Assembly (NCBI GenBank): GCA_020055645.1
Contig: CM034548.1
Coordinates: 29,252,201-29,316,200 of the forward strand
Length of the DNA stretch: 64,000 nucleotides
Reading direction: 5' to 3'
From: Tomocerus qinae
Lineage: Eukaryota > Arthropoda > Collembola > Entomobryomorpha > Tomoceridae
Shown here piece by piece: positions 60,601 to 64,000 of this stretch. Each line of letters opens with the position of its first letter. Position 1 is the first letter of the stretch. Both the position numbers and the translations under genes were made by a program. The notes under the pieces are model-generated. The model was not told the origin of the DNA and did no database searches. It saw only the letters and a program-made list of their open reading frames with translations.

Positions 60601-62953
60601 ATGGGGCAGAAGGAATCTTGCTCAAATTTGGCCGAGTCAATTTAATCGTTATAGCTTTTCTAACTTACTTCATTCGATTTTTTGGGTATTCCTACATTTG
60701 GTGAGCTTAAAATATTCTTCTCTGTAATGGAATTCTTTTAGTCATTTATTTCCAATAATTTTTAATATTTTCTCATATTTTAGGAACCCTTTTTGGTGTT
60801 TCCCGTTTGAGGCAATGGAGGCATTTACTTATCATTTAATGTGGGTTGCAGCTGCAACGTACTGTGGTGTACTTGCTCCAAAAGGTACAAAACTACCTTT
60901 TAATATGCATTGTGTTAATCAAATGACTTTTTAAATTTAATTTAGACGAAACCTTGCTTGCTAACAAAAATTATTTTTAAGCTCCTGATTTTTATTTTTC
61001 TTATTCCTTTTCCTAAGTTATATGGACGGTTTTCATATAATCCGTTTCTTCTTTCCATGTCCTTTATGTTACAAATTAATTGTTACCTTAATTCCATAAA
61101 TAATATAAACAAATACTTGATAAAGGTGTTGTAATAAATATAATATGCCTAATATTGTTTACTCCACAGGGCTTCTTGCCACATTAATGGGTGTTGTAGG
61201 ATCTCTTCATTACAGTTTAGGTAAACATTTCGCCTGTCTTACGTATTATATTTTAATCAACAACAAATCAGTGATATAGCATTTTTATAAAAATGATAAT
61301 AACAAAATGAAAATAGTGTTAACGAACAATAATGCTGTAATCATCTCTTTATTTGGAAAACAAATAATGAAGATAACGTTGTTTTTACCATAAGCGGAAA
61401 AATGATTAAATAGTATTATCAGTTTAAATCTTCTCAATGTGCAATACTTTACATTTTACTTCTATATTCCTGTGAAATTAATATTGAAAACATTGAAACA
61501 ACAGAGATAATGAAATTTATCAGCTTTTGAAATCACTAATCGTTAAAACTATAGAGAAATATTCCGAAATGTTAAATTACCAGAAGTTTAATAATTTGCG
61601 TTGATTCTTAAACGGTAAAAGATATTGAGATTGATGATAAACTGGTGAATCATTTTAATGATAATTTCTGATTACAATATGTTGTCTGGGTTTCAAGTGG
61701 TAATTTTTTATTGAAATTTGGACAATTATAATCCATGAACGGGTAATGAGTAATGACAAATTGTGTCATTTCTATTTCTAAAGACTGGCATAAGTCTTGA
61801 CGAGTTGCTCTCCTGTATATTAAATGCAAAAGGTTTCTGAGTTGATAATGTCTTGTCTGATTTTGATTGGGATATAATCGAGAATTGAAAATAGAATATT
61901 TAAATTGTTTTGTGATTTGACTAAGAATATTTCACATTTCTCTGAAAAAAAACTAATTATTTTGGGTAAGTTCTGCTTGTCGTGAATAGAGAGCGCTTGC
62001 ATGCAACTTGCTTGATAACTCACTTTTTTGAGGGAGAGGAGAACAAAGTTGAATTTAGAACTCTAACTTATTTCATGTTTTTTTATGGAAAAATGTTTTG
62101 AGAATAAATTTTTTTAAGTAATGCTTTAATTAAGTAGATTAGTCCTTTTTTGATAGCAAGTATTACACAATGTATTTCAATCCGTTTAAACCAGATCTAT
62201 TTAAATAGACCAAGATTGCTCATTTCAATTCATTTCGAGTAAAAACCTAGTAAAAAACTCTTAAAGTTAACAATTTAATGTTCACAAAAATTAAAAACTT
62301 GTCTAATTTTATCTTTGCAACTGTAAATGGTATCTCACGGCGGTAATCCTTTTTCAGGATAACTTAGCGAACTTTTGAAATGCACTAAGTCTTAAAAGAT
62401 ATTTGTGCCAGTTTAAGAAATCCACAAATTTTATGCCATAATTATGATTTCATTTGGCAAACTTGACGCAGGGTTTTAAGGCTTAGAATAATGTGGTAAA
62501 GTTGAGCAGGAAAGAATTAAAATGCAGCTAAATGTATGTGAAAATCTTGCAAATACTTTAATGTAATTGTTGGGTGTATTATAGGGAAGGGGAATGGGAG
62601 TTTTATTGGCGGCTATTTACTAGGGGCTGTAGGTTCAAGACTCAGTTTCAGGTATTTTGGTGTCGCATCGGGAATATTCGGTGTTATCTACTTGCTTCTT
62701 CATCAAGTATGGCTAAAAGGAGTTGTGGAGAAAAGATTATCTTCGGGTGGTGAGTTGACAAATAAATCTTTGTATAAAACTATAACATTATTTTATATCT
62801 GATGGAAATCTTTACTGTGTCTTTAATTGTATTTTAGGAAAAGATAACGATGATGATGTCAAAGTGAAAGAGGAGCTTTTAAACATAGAATCTAAAATAG
62901 TTCCGTTGAGAAATATGAACGAAGATGAAACGAAGCGTGTTGTCGTACCATAA
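57636..62953 (+). CDS. MFSD6: MFSD6-like major facilitator superfamily transporter
   Basis: Nine phase-consistent exons on the plus strand give 606 aa: 57636-57753, 58268-58390, 59349-60210, 60295-60434, 60556-60700, 60784-60884, 61170-61220, 62585-62749, 62838-62953. The order of motifs follows MFSD6: LPLKTTLFFYYGGAMSALLP, then MQDIGISIQETAIIYGVLPF, then FLADKLGQYKIVL (the MFS loop 2-3 signature), later GSMWGFVESYLFIFLKEL, GEGILLKFGRV-like AEGILLKFGRVN, NPFWCFPFEAMEAFTYHLMW and GKGNGSFIGGYLLG. Residues about 115-245 form a large hydrophilic, cysteine-bearing loop between early helices, as in MFSD6. It has at least nine Cys and N-x-S/T sites, so is probably extracellular. Twelve helices are expected; the C-terminus is charged and cytoplasmic. 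The substrate is unknown. The start has A at -3 and G at +4. Exon 3 alone holds nearly half the protein. Confidence 0.92.
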
Positions 62954-64000
62954 TTCATCTTATTCTTCACAATTATATAACTTCCCGAATTCACCAACGG
63001 GGTACCATGAAGCCCACCCACTAGAGCAGAAAAGAAGAAACGCATTAAATAATTCAAGATCAAGAACTGTGCCATGAAGACACCGTAGTTAGAAATAGAA
63101 ATTTAGTTATTTGTGGTGCAGACAAATTAGGTAGATGCAAAATATTAATATACTGTGTAGTCAATTTCGACCTTCAAAAGTTCGAAAACTATGTGAACTG
63201 AAATGATGGAAATATGTTAATGCAAATAGGTAAAGAGTACTTCTAACTACTAATTATTGCTATAATTACGTTTTAATTAAAAAATTAGAGTATTGTAAAC
63301 CAAGAGGTAATGGCAGATTTTGATTATCATCAAAGACACTTTGGAAAAACTTTTGTTGACCTATAATTCGTAAGTAATTAAATGTCCAAATTAACTACAT
63401 TATGTCGTTGATACTAATTACTTAGTGATACGTATTTGCCAACTCATTAATTAATTAATTTTATCGAGTTTTCATTCTGTGAATCTTCCTTAAATGTTAT
63501 TTTCCAAATATACATAATAAACTGGAGTATTGAACATGGTTTACTAGGTATAGTTCGTATTCGCAAAAATTACTTCTATTATGTGTTGCTGTAACTTCAG
63601 TATTTGTAACTGAAGTATTCTGTTCAATCAATGGTTGTTGTGGTTTCCTAGCTCTTAAAGTTAAGTCGTAATTCTACTACAAAAACGTTTTGTTTTAAAA
63701 GAACTTTAATACTAGTATGATGTATAACAGTTATGCTGACCAATTGTATCTGAAGAATGAAAATAGTTAGTCAAAAGGTATAGCATTTAATAAGTGAGAG
63801 TAAAGCAAAATGATTTGACATTAAATGCTTTAAGAAAATAAATAAAAAAAAGGTAGAAAAATCTACCTGATTTCAGACTGGACTTTCAGATTTCTGACAG
63901 AATTTTTCCTGGTCACACAAAATAGCTTTTAAATCTTTCTTAGGGTATTTCATTTTTGAAATATTCGGGTGAAAATTAGTGGAAAATTGCCTAAGTGAAT
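62954..64000. other. 3' flank of the MFSD6-like gene and intergenic DNA
   Basis: Contains the probable 3'-UTR; an AATAAA at about 63515 (in TACATAATAAACTGG) is a candidate poly(A) signal. No further gene was seen before the end of the window. Confidence 0.4.

Overview
This is AT-rich eukaryotic nuclear DNA. Its genes are cut into short exons by GT-AG introns, and the spaces between them are long, gene-poor and full of mobile-element debris. The proteins (CD36-type scavenger receptor, short nischarin, MFSD6-type transporter, TMEM45-type membrane protein) together with BEL/Pao, piggyBac and hAT debris point to an arthropod, probably a hexapod. A springtail is possible but cannot be shown from the sequence alone. 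Exon chains were built by eye from splice sites, codon phase and remembered family similarity, not from a search.

Layout. 0.6-2.9 kb: the first two coding exons of a TMEM45-like gene on the minus strand, running off the left edge. 2.9-19 kb: about 16 kb with no recognised coding exon, probably partly the 5'-UTR intron or upstream region of that gene. 19-22.5 kb: a cluster of foldback elements (one with a clean hAT-type 8-bp target duplication), a small four-helix membrane protein gene on the minus strand, and an inverted-repeat-bounded block of GAGCC-rich tandem repeats. 23.6-34.9 kb: an accessory zone holding a BEL/Pao fossil, two copies of a long tRNA-headed SINE with perfect target duplications, a pair of inverted 345-bp repeats around a piggyBac remnant, a decayed multi-exon zinc-finger gene with a duplicated leader exon, a gag/protease fossil and a 21-bp minisatellite.

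36.7-63 kb is the gene-bearing part. On the minus strand lie a complete nischarin homologue (6 exons, 456 aa) and a complete CD36-family receptor (10 exons, 576 aa, with a long cytoplasmic tail). On the plus strand lies a complete MFSD6-like transporter (9 exons, 606 aa). A 1.06-kb element with tandem repeats inside its terminal inverted repeats sits in a nischarin intron. A 1.13-kb inverted-repeat element that seems to carry an exon-like open frame with good splice sites lies between nischarin and the CD36 gene. The roughly 10 kb between the CD36 and MFSD6 genes holds only small MITEs, hairpins and simple repeats.

The genes do not form a pathway; most are unrelated membrane or membrane-associated proteins that happen to be neighbours. 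The most novel material is in the mobile elements: the SINE family, the exon-carrying inverted-repeat element, the GAGCC element and the zinc-finger gene with its repeated leader.
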